A DNA stretch of 64,000 nt from positions 62,001 through 126,000 of the forward strand of contig NZ_QRDZ01000015.1 of the NCBI RefSeq assembly GCF_003386235.1, in the 5' to 3' direction. Positions 1 through 8,685 of the stretch are shown piece after piece (the stretch's first letter is position 1; every line of letters begins with the position of its first letter). The notes beneath the pieces are model-generated. The model had not been told where the DNA came from. It was given only the letters and a program-made list of their open reading frames with translations, and ran no database searches. This DNA is from Cohnella phaseoli (lineage in GTDB: Bacteria > Bacillota > Bacilli > Paenibacillales > Paenibacillaceae). A program made the translations under genes and the position numbers.

Positions 1-462
1 TGGAGCACGTCCGTCGGGGGAATCTCCGGCGCGATGCCGCCGGTGATCGGCTATTGCGCGGTGACGAACGATGTCGACGCGGGGGCCTGGATCTTGTTCG
101 CGCTTCTGTTCCTGTGGCAGCCGGCCCATTTCTGGTCGCTGGCGATTCGTCGCAAGGAGGAATACAGAGCGGCCGGATTTCCTTTGCTGCCGGTCGTCAA
201 AGGCGTCACGAGAACGAAATGGCAGATGCTTCCGTACATCTTGCTGCTCATCCCCGCATCCATACTGATGTACTATTACGACTACGTAGGCATTTATTTT
301 CTGATCTTATCCGTCGGAATCGCCGCTCTTTGGTTTGTTCATGCGGCTGGCGGGTTGCGGGCCAAGGATGACGAGAAGTGGGCGAAAAGAGATTTTATCA
401 TTTCGATCAACTACTTGATGATTATGTTTTTTACGATGGTGCTAAATACGACGGGGGTGTAA
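1..462 (+). CDS. ctaB: protoheme IX farnesyltransferase (heme O synthase), 3' part
   Basis: The frame is open from base 1, so the gene begins upstream of the window; 153 C-terminal residues are visible. The family adds a farnesyl group to heme B to give heme O, the precursor of heme A for cytochrome oxidase, in the membrane. Visible hallmarks are GGISGAMPPVIGY at the very start, FLWQPAHFWSLA around residue 40 of the fragment, and several hydrophobic segments after it. The SCO1-type gene follows after 4 bp, so the two are probably co-transcribed as part of an oxidase-assembly operon. An internal ATG at 34 is not the start. Confidence 0.93.
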   Translation, partial: WSTSVGGISGAMPPVIGYCAVTNDVDAGAWILFALLFLWQPAHFWSLAIRRKEEYRAAGFPLLPVVKGVTRTKWQMLPYILLLIPASILMYYYDYVGIYFLILSVGIAALWFVHAAGGLRAKDDEKWAKRDFIISINYLMIMFFTMVLNTTGV

Positions 463-466
463 CACA

Positions 467-1186
467 ATGGATTTGTCCAAGGAAGAGAACAAACAGCCCG
501 AGCAGCCGACATCTGCCGGGGAAGACGTCGTTATGGAGCCCGTCAAGCAGAACGGGCCTCAGAAACCATGGCTTCAGCGTTACGGCTTCTCGCTTGTCGT
601 GCTGGCGCTGTGCGTCATCATGGGATATTTCATTCTGCAGCAGCAGAACAAGAAGGACGAGCTTCCCGTGCAAGGGCAGGGAACCGAGTTTTCCTACTCC
701 GATATCAACGGCGAGACCGTATCGCTGAGCGGCACGAACGGCAAAGTGCGGCTGCTCTACTTCTTCTTCGCGAATTGCCCGGACGTCTGTCCGCCGACGA
801 CGTTCGTCATGTCCGAAGTGCAGGACGAGCTCAAGGAAGAAGGCTTGTTCGGCAAAGACGTGCAGTTCCTCTCCGTGACGATCGATCCGGACCGCGATAC
901 GCCGGAGCTGCTTAAGAACTACGCCGAGCGGTTCGACGCCGATCAGGAAGGCTGGAAGTTCCTGCGGGGAGACGAGCTGGAAACGGCAGAGCTGGCCAAG
1001 AAATACTCCATTCTCGTACAGAAGGACAACGAAGGCAATTTCGGTCATATGAATCTGATCGTGCTGCTGGATGAGAAGGGGCAAATCCGCGACTGGATTT
1101 CGGCCAACGACTTTATCGATCTTGAAGGAACCGGGGAGAAGCTCAGCCCGAGCGAGCTGACCAAGAAAATCAAAAGCCTCCTCTAA
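467..1186 (+). CDS. SCO1/SenC family copper chaperone for cytochrome c oxidase
   Basis: 239 residues. A cytoplasmic N-terminus is followed by one membrane anchor (about residues 41-60) and an extracytoplasmic thioredoxin-like domain. The copper ligands of SCO proteins are all present: Cys104 and Cys108 in CPDVC, and His194 in GHMNL. The family delivers copper to the CuA site of cytochrome oxidase (YpmQ in Bacillus subtilis). The start follows a G-rich SD with ATG at 467, only 4 bp after ctaB. A strong terminator follows, so this is the last gene of the operon. Confidence 0.92.
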   Translation: MDLSKEENKQPEQPTSAGEDVVMEPVKQNGPQKPWLQRYGFSLVVLALCVIMGYFILQQQNKKDELPVQGQGTEFSYSDINGETVSLSGTNGKVRLLYFFFANCPDVCPPTTFVMSEVQDELKEEGLFGKDVQFLSVTIDPDRDTPELLKNYAERFDADQEGWKFLRGDELETAELAKKYSILVQKDNEGNFGHMNLIVLLDEKGQIRDWISANDFIDLEGTGEKLSPSELTKKIKSLL

Positions 1187-1197
1187 ACGCAACAGTT

Positions 1198-1260
1198 AAA
1201 AAACCGTTCCTAAAGCAAATGGAAGCGAGAGCCTCCTTTGCGATAGGAACGGTTTTTTGT
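1198..1260 (+). terminator. intrinsic terminator after the SCO1 gene
   Basis: AAAACCGTTCCTA at 1200-1212 pairs with TAGGAACGGTTTT at 1244-1256, followed by T residues. It closes the ctaB/SCO1 operon. Confidence 0.88.
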
Positions 1261-1283
1261 TTTGGCAGGAGGCGGTAGGAGAG

Positions 1284-1590
1284 CTTATCATGACCCACAA
1301 CACCTCCAGATAATTCCATAAGATATTCGTATAATCATTGCAGACGCTTTAGTGACATATAATTTCTGATCCTAGTTGATTTATACGGTTTTTCCTACAA
1401 ACGTTCGTCGTTTGAGTCTGATCCGAGTTGCTTTGTGCGGTTTTTCCTACAAAAGTCCGCCATTTAAGCCTGGTTCGAGCTGCGTTGTACGAATTTCCGA
1501 CTAACTTCCCTGCGTAAGCTCATGTGTGCAAATAGATCCGTCGTAAAGGTTTAATATCCAATAAATTGTAAACGTTGTGGGTCATGATTA
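1284..1590. mobile_element. 307-bp miniature inverted-repeat element with 10-bp target duplication
   Basis: ATCATGACCCACAAC at 1287-1301 is perfectly inverted as GTTGTGGGTCATGAT at 1574-1588. The segment is bounded outside by an exact 10-bp direct repeat, GGTAGGAGAG, at 1274-1283 and 1591-1600, as expected of a target-site duplication. No ORF of a transposase is present inside; instead there are three 52-bp degenerate tandem units. I infer a non-autonomous transposable element (MITE); the mobilising transposase family is unknown, though a 10-bp duplication suits IS4-type enzymes. Confidence 0.75.
1366..1521. repeat. three degenerate 52-bp tandem units inside the miniature element
   Basis: Units begin CTGATCCTAGTTG (1366), CTGATCCGAGTTG (1418) and CTGGTTCGAGCTG (1470), an exact 52-bp period. 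The first two share the core CGGTTTTTCCTACAAA. The reverse complement of the core, GGAAAAACCG, also occurs in the tandem arrays near 42000 and 60200. Confidence 0.7.
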
Positions 1591-1759
1591 GGTAGGAGAG
1601 AGGGAAACACGGTTTAAATGGCTCGAAATGGGTGCAACGGCATACGTAAAGCGGATTTTCTTTTTTATTTTCCGCGGAGCGGATCTAAGTTCAGCCACAT
1701 TACGCGTCTCGTGCTGATAAACCCGCCCGTTTTTGCTTTGGCACATTGCTGGCAGCCCG

Positions 1760-2113
1760 TTACGCAAAAGGGTTGTCCGGCTCCGGATAAACAATGTACT
1801 CCTCCAGCCCCGCCTTCTCAAGCTGCTGGATCAAATATTCCTCGGGCGTTCCTTCGACGCCCATATAGCCTCTGCGCGTGTAGATATGATCGGCATCGGG
1901 AAATACGTCGCGCAGAATGCCCCGAATGCGCCGCCCGGAAGCGTCGTGGTCGGTGAACAGATACACGTGGCTGTCTCCGACTTCCTTGCGAAGCGTTTCG
2001 ATGCGATCCGTATTCAACGTTCCGAACGTGCAGTAGATCGGCACTTCCGGAACGAGGACGCGGGAGAGACGGCTTTTGTCGTTTTTTCCTTCGACGATGA
2101 TGGCGATGTCCAA
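1760..2113 (-). CDS. small Toprim-domain protein (YusF-like)
   Basis: 117 residues, essentially a lone Toprim domain: the acidic strand IIVEGKNDKSRL at the N-terminus (catalytic-type Glu) and the DxD-type turn FTDHDASGRRIR in the middle, as in primases, topoisomerases and RNase M5. It is much shorter than RNase M5 (about 185 residues) and resembles the stand-alone YusF type; its substrate is not known. The start is a TTG at 2113 with GGAGG eight bases upstream; there is no ATG alternative. It lies 146 bp downstream of the MFS gene on the same strand. Confidence 0.72.
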   Translation of the reverse strand: MDIAIIVEGKNDKSRLSRVLVPEVPIYCTFGTLNTDRIETLRKEVGDSHVYLFTDHDASGRRIRGILRDVFPDADHIYTRRGYMGVEGTPEEYLIQQLEKAGLEEYIVYPEPDNPFA

Positions 2114-2259
2114 GTCGAATTCCTCCGGTCGCTACTTATTCGACGTCAAATTTTAATTTAGCCGGCTCTTTATCCAACTTTTTGCTGCTGATAATCGTAT
2201 TTTTTGTACACGCACTTTTATTGTACCATTTTCTCCAATGCCGCCGCTTAACGATCGCC

Positions 2260-3453
2260 TCAATGGGCATGCGGAGGGATCGCCGAATTGGGATTCCAGT
2301 TCATTTTGAAGGCGGCGCGCGGGAACAGGAAGGTCAGGGCCAGCATCAGCGCGAGAAAGGACAAAAAATAGGGCGAGAAATGATCTCTCACCGCCCCGGC
2401 AGCCACCGGGCCGAGAAAGGAGCCGATCGACAGCGAAATGGACAGCATCGAGAACGTCCGTCCGTAACGGGACGGGCCGCTGAGCTGGAGCAGGAATGAG
2501 GTCATCGCCGGGAAGATGACGCCTTTGGCCATGCCGATCACGAACAGGAGCGTCAGCAAGGATACGGACCACTCGGAGGCCAGTCCGTAGTAGCAGAGCG
2601 CCAGCAGCATCACTCCGCCGACTGTGCGGAAATACGGCAAGTAACGGTTCAGAAATAGCATGCCGAGCGTGACGAGAGAGCCAAGGCTGATGATGGAAAA
2701 TAAAATGCCGGTGCTCATAATCGTTGCGGCGTCCGTGCCCCGCAGAGGTAGCTCGAAGGCAAGTATGCCCTGCGCGCACGCCATGCCGATCGGCAGGAAA
2801 AATACGGCCCAGGGGAAACCCATGCCGGTCGGAGCCTGCTCCATCTTGTCCGCCTGCTTCGGATCGGCCGCGAGCTCGACAACGCTTGGCGACGGGACGT
2901 CGGCGACAGGAGGCTCTTTGACAAACCACAGCGACAGAATGCCTGTGACGAGCAGCACCCAGCCGAGCAGCGCGAAAGCTGGGCCGAAGCCGAGCTTGGC
3001 GGCTAGAATCGCTCCCGCGGCGGGGGAGATGACGGAGGCGAGCGTGTGCACGAGACCGTTGCCGGCCATCAGCTTGCCCTGCTGAATATGGGTCTTCGCC
3101 AATCTGGCGAGCAGGGACATGCACGCCGGCGACAGGAAGGCCAGCACAAAGCCGCTGGCTGAGCGAATGTACAGCAGCTGCCACGGGTCGGTTACGCGAG
3201 CCTGGAAGAGCAGCAGAATGCCCGCGCCAATCAGGCTCATGGAGATGAACAGACGACTGCCGCGGCGATCGACCGCGATGCCGGCAATCAGGTTGCCGGG
3301 CAGATGAGTCAAGGAGTACATGCCCATCACCAGGCCGATAAACGACGGAGCGGCTCCGAGAGAGACGGCGAACGGAGTAAGCATCGGGTACTGGGCATGC
3401 AGATCAAAAAACGCAACGAACAAAAATAAATAAAGCCAAACGGCGGTTTTCAT
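2260..3453 (-). CDS. MFS transporter
   Basis: 397 residues with about twelve hydrophobic segments and a hydrophilic central loop (around residues 190-210, rich in Ala, Asp and Lys) between two six-helix halves, the typical major facilitator layout. The loop between helices 2 and 3 holds AGIAVDRRGSRLF, a variant of the MFS G-x-x-x-D-R-x-G-R motif. The length fits DHA1-type drug or sugar exporters; the substrate cannot be told. ATG at 3453 has AGGAGG nine bases upstream. The flanking region 3454-3634 separates it from the divergent operon. Confidence 0.85.
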   Translation of the reverse strand: MKTAVWLYLFLFVAFFDLHAQYPMLTPFAVSLGAAPSFIGLVMGMYSLTHLPGNLIAGIAVDRRGSRLFISMSLIGAGILLLFQARVTDPWQLLYIRSASGFVLAFLSPACMSLLARLAKTHIQQGKLMAGNGLVHTLASVISPAAGAILAAKLGFGPAFALLGWVLLVTGILSLWFVKEPPVADVPSPSVVELAADPKQADKMEQAPTGMGFPWAVFFLPIGMACAQGILAFELPLRGTDAATIMSTGILFSIISLGSLVTLGMLFLNRYLPYFRTVGGVMLLALCYYGLASEWSVSLLTLLFVIGMAKGVIFPAMTSFLLQLSGPSRYGRTFSMLSISLSIGSFLGPVAAGAVRDHFSPYFLSFLALMLALTFLFPRAAFKMNWNPNSAIPPHAH

Positions 3454-3558
3454 GTTTTCCGCGACCTCCTAATCGATGCGGGGACAAATCCCCCCTCTTG
3501 TCCGCAATCGCGGCTTATCCTACTTTTACGTCCGATCTCCCGCGGATATGCCCGTCGT

Positions 3559-3587
3559 TTACTGGGGGCGAACGGTTACGGTATAAT
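3559..3587 (+). promoter_or_regulatory. sigma-A-type promoter of the transglutaminase/PBP operon
   Basis: -10 TATAAT at 3582-3587 with a weak -35 TTACTG at 3559-3564, 17-bp spacer. Position is 48 bp before the first start codon of the operon. Confidence 0.55.
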
Positions 3588-3634
3588 AGGAGCTATGTGA
3601 ATTCGAGAGATGAACTTTGAAGGAGGGGGTTGGG

Positions 3635-4069
3635 ATGAATTTGAATACGGACGCTTGGCTCACATTTCTGCAAGATAATTGGATCGTCATCGCGATTGCG
3701 ATCATTGTGATCCTGATCGTGCTCAAAGTGGTCAAAACAGTGCTCAAGTGGGTGCTTGTCGCCGCGATTGTAATCGGTATCGTCACCTACGGTGGATATT
3801 CGATCGAAGACATCAAGGAGGTCGGCTCCAAGGTGTCGGAGGAAGCCAAGGACCAGGCGATCAAGGCGATGGCCGGCGATGCGAGCAAGGCGGTTTACAA
3901 GACGAACGCGGACGGCTCCTATACGATCACGACGGATACGCTTGAGCTGACCGGGGTGCCGAATTCCGGAGAGGTTACCGTCAAGCTGAAGGGTATTTCG
4001 TTGGGCACGTGGAAAATGGAGGGCGAAGTGCGCGAATTTGTCAAAAATGCGCGCGCAGCGTCCAAGTAA
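3635..4069 (+). CDS. small membrane protein of unknown function
   Basis: 144 residues. A long hydrophobic stretch (about residues 15-50, IVIAIAIIVILIVL then WVLVAAIVIGIVTYGG) suggests two close membrane segments, followed by a soluble tail of about 90 residues rich in Lys, Asp and Val. No family recognised. AAGGAGGGGG ends a few bases before ATG 3635, which decides this start over an in-frame TTG at 3617. It is the first gene of a three-gene unit with a transglutaminase-domain protein 5 bp downstream and a class B PBP overlapping that, so a role in envelope assembly is likely by context only. Confidence 0.7.
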   Translation: MNLNTDAWLTFLQDNWIVIAIAIIVILIVLKVVKTVLKWVLVAAIVIGIVTYGGYSIEDIKEVGSKVSEEAKDQAIKAMAGDASKAVYKTNADGSYTITTDTLELTGVPNSGEVTVKLKGISLGTWKMEGEVREFVKNARAASK

Positions 4070-4074
4070 CGGGA

Positions 4075-5223
4075 ATGAAGGGCTGGGGCACGGTAGTTGA
4101 CGCCAATTTCGTCACCTGGGCACTGCTCGCGATCATCGCTCTGTCTTTGTATCAGGGCGTCCGTAGAGGCGCGTCGGGTTCCGTTAAGCGGCTGGCGTTC
4201 TTTCTCGGAGAAGCTGCGCTGACTGTGCTTGCGGTCGCGCTTGCGGCTGTGGCCGCTTCGGAGCTTTCGCCGATCTTGCAGAGCTGGCTTGGAGAACGCA
4301 GCCTGTCGCGTCCGAGTCCGGATTCTTCCGGATGGTCGCAGTTCTTCTACACGGCGACGACCGGCTTGCGAGATTTGCCTCTGTTGCGCTTTGCGGCCCT
4401 GTTTCTGATCGTCTACGCGCTCGTTCGTCTGATTGTCGGTTGGGCCGCCCGGGCGCTGCTGCCGAAGATGCGGGAGCCTGCTTCCTATGGCTCGCCTTCG
4501 GGCGGACTAGTGAGCCGTACGGCCGGAGGCGCGTTAGGAGCCGCTCTTGGAGCCGGCAGGGCGCTGCTGGTTACGGCTGCACTGTTCGCTTACTGTGCGC
4601 TGTTTTCTCAAGGCCCGCTAACGGATTATATTCAGCAGTCGGGACTTTACCGGGAGGTTGCGGCGCAGATTATCCGCCCCGCCGCGGGCAGCGTGCTGGA
4701 GGAACGGCTTCCGGTATTCGCCCAGGCGATGTCCGGAGAGCTGGACCAGCTATGGCAGAAGCGATATGACGTCATCGACGCCGAGCTCCCCGACGACATC
4801 GTGCAGGCGGCGCTGGCCGTGACGAAGGAACGGGACGATGACAGGGCCAAGGCGCGGGCGCTGTACGATTGGGTCGGGACGCGCATTGCTTACGATCACG
4901 ATAAGGTGCGAGCTTACGAGGATTTGGGCGAATGGCGGGAGCAAAATCCCGAGACGACGTTCGCCACGCGCAAAGGCGTGTGCATTGATTACGCACGTCT
5001 TTATGCTTCCATGGCCAGAGCAGCGGGCTTGGACGTTCGCGTCGTGACCGGGCTTGGCTACGACGGTCGCGGCGGATACGGGCCGCACGCCTGGAACGAG
5101 GTTTATTTGAACGAAGAGCAGAACTGGATTCCGCTTGATTCGACATGGGCAAATGCCGGGGATTGGTTTAATCCTCCGGGATTCGCCGATACTCATATAC
5201 GGCAAGGAGGGGCAACCGGGTGA
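4075..5223 (+). CDS. CvpA-like membrane domain fused to transglutaminase-like domain
   Basis: 382 residues. The N-terminal half has about four membrane segments (near 15-35, 40-65, 105-130, 155-185) with a YQGVRRGASGSVK turn like CvpA-type proteins. The C-terminal half is a transglutaminase-like fold with the complete triad visible: Cys303 in RKGVCIDYA, His338 in GPHAWNEV and Asp355 in IPLDSTW. Such proteins act as peptidases or crosslinking enzymes. ATG at 4075 follows the previous stop by 5 bp; an upstream in-frame ATG at 4009 would overlap that gene and lacks an SD. The stop overlaps the GTG of the PBP gene, implying translational coupling. Confidence 0.82.
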   Translation: MKGWGTVVDANFVTWALLAIIALSLYQGVRRGASGSVKRLAFFLGEAALTVLAVALAAVAASELSPILQSWLGERSLSRPSPDSSGWSQFFYTATTGLRDLPLLRFAALFLIVYALVRLIVGWAARALLPKMREPASYGSPSGGLVSRTAGGALGAALGAGRALLVTAALFAYCALFSQGPLTDYIQQSGLYREVAAQIIRPAAGSVLEERLPVFAQAMSGELDQLWQKRYDVIDAELPDDIVQAALAVTKERDDDRAKARALYDWVGTRIAYDHDKVRAYEDLGEWREQNPETTFATRKGVCIDYARLYASMARAAGLDVRVVTGLGYDGRGGYGPHAWNEVYLNEEQNWIPLDSTWANAGDWFNPPGFADTHIRQGGATG

Positions 5224-7319
5224 GCAATGGCTTGACAGAAGAAGCGCAGAAGCGGGAAGTCCGCAACAGAAGACATTTCAGCTTCCGTCTGAACGTATTT
5301 TTTTTCATTACATTTGCCGTCTTTTCCGTATTGATCGTAAGATTGGCCTATTTGCAGTTTGTGGAAGGCGACAACCTGAAGGCTAAGGAGCACCAAATCG
5401 GCTCCCGAACCGTTCCGGTCCCTCCGATCCGAGGCAACATTTACGATTCGGCAGGGAAAGAGATCGCCTATTCGGTCTCTACGCAATCGTTGTATTTTAC
5501 GATGGATATGAAGATCAAGAAGGACGAAGCGATGGAGCTTGCCGCTCGCCTTGTCGAAGTGTTCGACCGTCTGGGCGACAAGAATGCTGCTCCCCTTACC
5601 GTTCAGGATGTTTATGAAGACATGGACTTGGAGGGCAAGGTGCACAAGCTGCACATGCAGCGGCGAATCAAGACGGGGCTGACAAAGGAAGAAATCGCTT
5701 ATTTCTCCGAGCATCGTCAAGAATTCAAGGGCATCGACGTCATCGAGGAGAGCATTCGCCAATACAGCGACGACCGTGTCGCCGTGCAGCTTATCGGTTA
5801 TATGAAGAGGCTGAGCGGGGCTCAGGATCTTCCCAAATATAAAGATATCGACAAGAATCAGACCGACAGCGGGGTTAAATACATTAGTACCGAGGAAGTC
5901 GGATTCGACGGGCTTGAGCTGATGTATCAAGACGAGCTGCGAGGCAACAACGGCTACAAGGAATATCCGGTCAACAATCGAGGCGAGATTATTGGAGCGG
6001 CGAAGTTGACCAAGCCGATCAAGGGCGAGAATCTGTACCTGACGATCAACCGCAGCGTTCAGCTAAAGGCTCAAAAGGCGATTATGGAGCATATCGACTT
6101 TGTGCGACATGCCAAGGGCAAGCAGTACGAAAGCGCGCATCCGACAACCGGTTACGCCGTCGCCATGGAAGTGGATACGGGTAAAGTCGTCGCGATGGCC
6201 AGCATGCCGGACTACGATCCGAGCGTATGGCAGGGCGGCATCAGCCAGAAGGATCTGGATGCGATCCAATTTTTCCAGTACAACGGCACGATCCGGGAGG
6301 TTCAGCCTCCGTACGAGGAGTACGATGAGCGTAAAAACCATCCATCCTCGTTGGTGTACCTCGGTTCCACTCAGAAGCCGCTGTCCGTGCTGATCGGTTT
6401 GAACGAGAAGCTGTTTACGCCAAACACAATTTTTCCAGATCCGGGCTATTTTGAGTTTGGACGCAAAGGCCATGAAGTTCGTATCTGGAACGCCAGTAAC
6501 AAGGCTAACGGAAATATTACGGCATGGCAGGCAATCGCGAAATCGTCCAATGCTTTCATGTCCGCGATGATCGGCAATAAGCTTTTTCAGTATGATGGAG
6601 ATTCCGGTTTGATTTTGTGGGACGAATACATGAAGAAGTTCGGTTTGGGCGTCACGACCGGCAGCGGGCTTCAGGGCGAATCCGCAGGCGTCGCCGATTA
6701 CTTTAAGAGTGCGAAGACGGAAGGGCTTCAGTCTGCATTGATTCGGTCCGCCTGGGGCCAACAGGCGAAGTATACGGCGATGCAGTTGGCGCAGTATGCG
6801 GCAACGCTGGCGAGCCACGGCAAACGGATGAAGCCGCAGTTCGTGCAGGAAATTCGCGACGTCGACGGCAATGTCACCGTAGGCTACCAACCAGAAATGC
6901 TGAATTCGATCGAAATCCACGAACAATATTGGAAAGAGATCGAGAGGGGGATGTCCCAAGTTTCTGTCCAAGGCTTCGATGATGTCCCGTACACATTCAT
7001 GCGGAAAACGGGAACGTCGCAGCAGGACGTCGGCAGTCGACGCAGGGTGGAAAACGCGGTGTTTATCGCTTATGCGCCGGCCGACAAGCCTAAGCTGGCA
7101 GTTGCGGTCGTCGTACCCGACGGCGGCTACGGCGGCTGGGGTGCGGCTCCGATCGCGCGGCAAATTTTCGATGCGTACGACGCAGAGGTGGGCCTATATG
7201 GCAAACCGCGGCCTCAGCTGTACGGTGGCGTTCAATCGGCGTCCGGAACTCCCGAGGGAGAAGCTGCGGGAGCCGATAACGCTGCGGCTAACGCCGGCGA
7301 GTCGGTCGCTCAGCCTTAA
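5220..7319 (+). CDS. class B penicillin-binding protein (PBP2-like transpeptidase)
   Basis: 699 residues: short cytoplasmic tail, one membrane anchor (about 22-45), the PBP dimerisation domain beginning with PPIRGNIYDSAGKEIAYS, then the transpeptidase domain. The three catalytic motifs are present: STQK (Ser383, Lys386), SSN (442-444) and KTGT (596-599). This is a peptidoglycan crosslinking enzyme of the elongation type (PbpA/PbpH-like in Bacillus). The final 40 residues are an Ala/Gly/Glu-rich tail. Start is GTG 5220, whose last bases overlap the previous stop (GTGA), with AAGGAGG upstream. A terminator follows. Confidence 0.9.
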   Translation: MSNGLTEEAQKREVRNRRHFSFRLNVFFFITFAVFSVLIVRLAYLQFVEGDNLKAKEHQIGSRTVPVPPIRGNIYDSAGKEIAYSVSTQSLYFTMDMKIKKDEAMELAARLVEVFDRLGDKNAAPLTVQDVYEDMDLEGKVHKLHMQRRIKTGLTKEEIAYFSEHRQEFKGIDVIEESIRQYSDDRVAVQLIGYMKRLSGAQDLPKYKDIDKNQTDSGVKYISTEEVGFDGLELMYQDELRGNNGYKEYPVNNRGEIIGAAKLTKPIKGENLYLTINRSVQLKAQKAIMEHIDFVRHAKGKQYESAHPTTGYAVAMEVDTGKVVAMASMPDYDPSVWQGGISQKDLDAIQFFQYNGTIREVQPPYEEYDERKNHPSSLVYLGSTQKPLSVLIGLNEKLFTPNTIFPDPGYFEFGRKGHEVRIWNASNKANGNITAWQAIAKSSNAFMSAMIGNKLFQYDGDSGLILWDEYMKKFGLGVTTGSGLQGESAGVADYFKSAKTEGLQSALIRSAWGQQAKYTAMQLAQYAATLASHGKRMKPQFVQEIRDVDGNVTVGYQPEMLNSIEIHEQYWKEIERGMSQVSVQGFDDVPYTFMRKTGTSQQDVGSRRRVENAVFIAYAPADKPKLAVAVVVPDGGYGGWGAAPIARQIFDAYDAEVGLYGKPRPQLYGGVQSASGTPEGEAAGADNAAANAGESVAQP

Positions 7320-7362
7320 TTTGTGAAGTTGCACGCTGGCAGGAAGGAAGTTCATTGAGTGA

Positions 7363-7400
7363 GGCAAACCGATGTTAATTCGTCGGTTTGTCTTTTTTTG
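7363..7400 (+). terminator. intrinsic terminator after the PBP gene
   Basis: CAAACCGA (7365-7372) pairs with TCGGTTTG (7383-7390) followed by a run of T. The rest of the gap, 7401-7590, holds no gene or clear motif. Confidence 0.82.
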
Positions 7401-7596
7401 GCCAATCGCCATGGTTACGCCTGATCAAAACTGATCGAACTTGTTCGCATAAACGGTCTGGGAGACCATAAAGATTGGTCCAGTTAAATCAACGTTTACC
7501 GGTACTGGAGCTAATCGAATGGCCCGGCGTAATGCACCTTCTCCGTTAGATGGGGTGATGCATGGAAACAGGCATTATCAGTTTTTTTTATTTTAA

Positions 7597-7627
7597 ATGT
7601 TGCATTAGGTAAACTTAGTTGTATAAT
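7597..7627 (+). promoter_or_regulatory. promoter with possible MntR operator before the metal importer
   Basis: -35 TTGCAT at 7600-7605, 16-bp spacer, -10 TATAAT at 7622-7627. The segment GTTGCATTAGGTAAACTTAG (7599-7618), lying between and over the -35, resembles from memory the MntR/DtxR-type boxes of Bacillus manganese genes. Binding there would repress the importer when manganese is replete. The promoter is clear; the regulator assignment is inference. Confidence 0.55.
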
Positions 7628-7718
7628 ATAAACAAAGAGTCTTTGAGGAAAGTATTCGTCGTACTAGCAAAACAGTTGTTTAAAGGCAAAGAGAGATTTG
7701 CCGGGAGGAGAGAGCAGA

Positions 7719-8669
7719 ATGAAGAGACGCTTGCCGTCATCAATTAAACGATTTATTATGACTTTATTATTTTTGGTTGTTCCCGTCGCTGCGGTCGTTA
7801 GCGGCTGCGGAGCAGGCTCGGGAGCGTTCAAGGACGAGGGGAAGCTGCATATCACGACCACGATCGGAATGATTAGCGACGTCGCCAAGGAGGTTGGAGG
7901 CGACCGCGTCGAGGTAATCGGGCTAATGGGACCGGGAGTCGATCCGCACTTATACAAAGCGTCGCAAGGAGATATCGCCAAGCTGGAGGACGCGAAGATC
8001 ATTTTATACGGCGGGCTGCATCTGGAAGGAAAGATGACGGAAATTTTCGAGAAGATGGGCAAGAAGAAACCGGTCGTCCCGGTGACCAAAAATATTCCGG
8101 AATCGTCGCTGCGAGAGACGGGCGACGGGACGCACGATCCTCACGTTTGGTTTAATGTACGGCTGTGGATGAGCGCGACGGAGACGATCCGCGACACGTT
8201 GATCGAGAACGATCCGGCGCACGAGGCAGGCTACCGCGAACGGGCCGAGGCCTATCTCGCCAAGCTGGAGGAATTGGACCGTTACGCCAGAGAACAGATC
8301 GCTTTGATTCCCGAGCAGGGACGGGTGATGGTGACCGCGCACGACGCCTTCGGGTACTTCGGAGACGCGTACGATATTCAGGTCGTCGGCCTGCAGGGCA
8401 TTAGCACGGCGGCCGAATATGGCTCCAAGGATGTGACCGCGCTGCGCGATATGCTGGTGGAACGCAAGATCAAAGCGGTATTCGTGGAGTCGAGCGTGCC
8501 GAAGAAATCGATCGAAGCGGTTATCGAGGGAGCCAAAAAGCTCGGCCACGAGGTCAAGATCGGGGGAGAGCTGTTCTCGGACGCGATGGGCCAGGACGGA
8601 ACCCCCGAAGGAACATACATCGGAATGGTGCGGCATAACGTGGATACGATTGTCAAAGCGTTGAGCTAG
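7719..8669 (+). CDS. mntA: metal ABC transporter substrate-binding lipoprotein (Mn/Zn, TroA/MntA type)
   Basis: 316 residues. A basic N-terminus and hydrophobic segment end in a lipobox (VSGC, Cys near residue 29), so the mature protein is lipid-anchored outside. The cluster A-I metal-binding signature is seen: GVDPHLYKASQGD, HDPHVWFN, and VTAHDAFGYFGDAYD, plus a final Asp in GELFSDAMG, supplying His/His/His(Glu)/Asp-type ligands. ATG 7719 follows GGGAGGAG; an upstream in-frame start at 7698 is ignored. It is first of a four-gene importer operon; manganese rather than zinc is favoured only by the possible MntR site and YtgA/MntA likeness. Confidence 0.88.
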   Translation: MKRRLPSSIKRFIMTLLFLVVPVAAVVSGCGAGSGAFKDEGKLHITTTIGMISDVAKEVGGDRVEVIGLMGPGVDPHLYKASQGDIAKLEDAKIILYGGLHLEGKMTEIFEKMGKKKPVVPVTKNIPESSLRETGDGTHDPHVWFNVRLWMSATETIRDTLIENDPAHEAGYRERAEAYLAKLEELDRYAREQIALIPEQGRVMVTAHDAFGYFGDAYDIQVVGLQGISTAAEYGSKDVTALRDMLVERKIKAVFVESSVPKKSIEAVIEGAKKLGHEVKIGGELFSDAMGQDGTPEGTYIGMVRHNVDTIVKALS

Positions 8670-8685
8670 GAAGGGGAGAGAGAAC

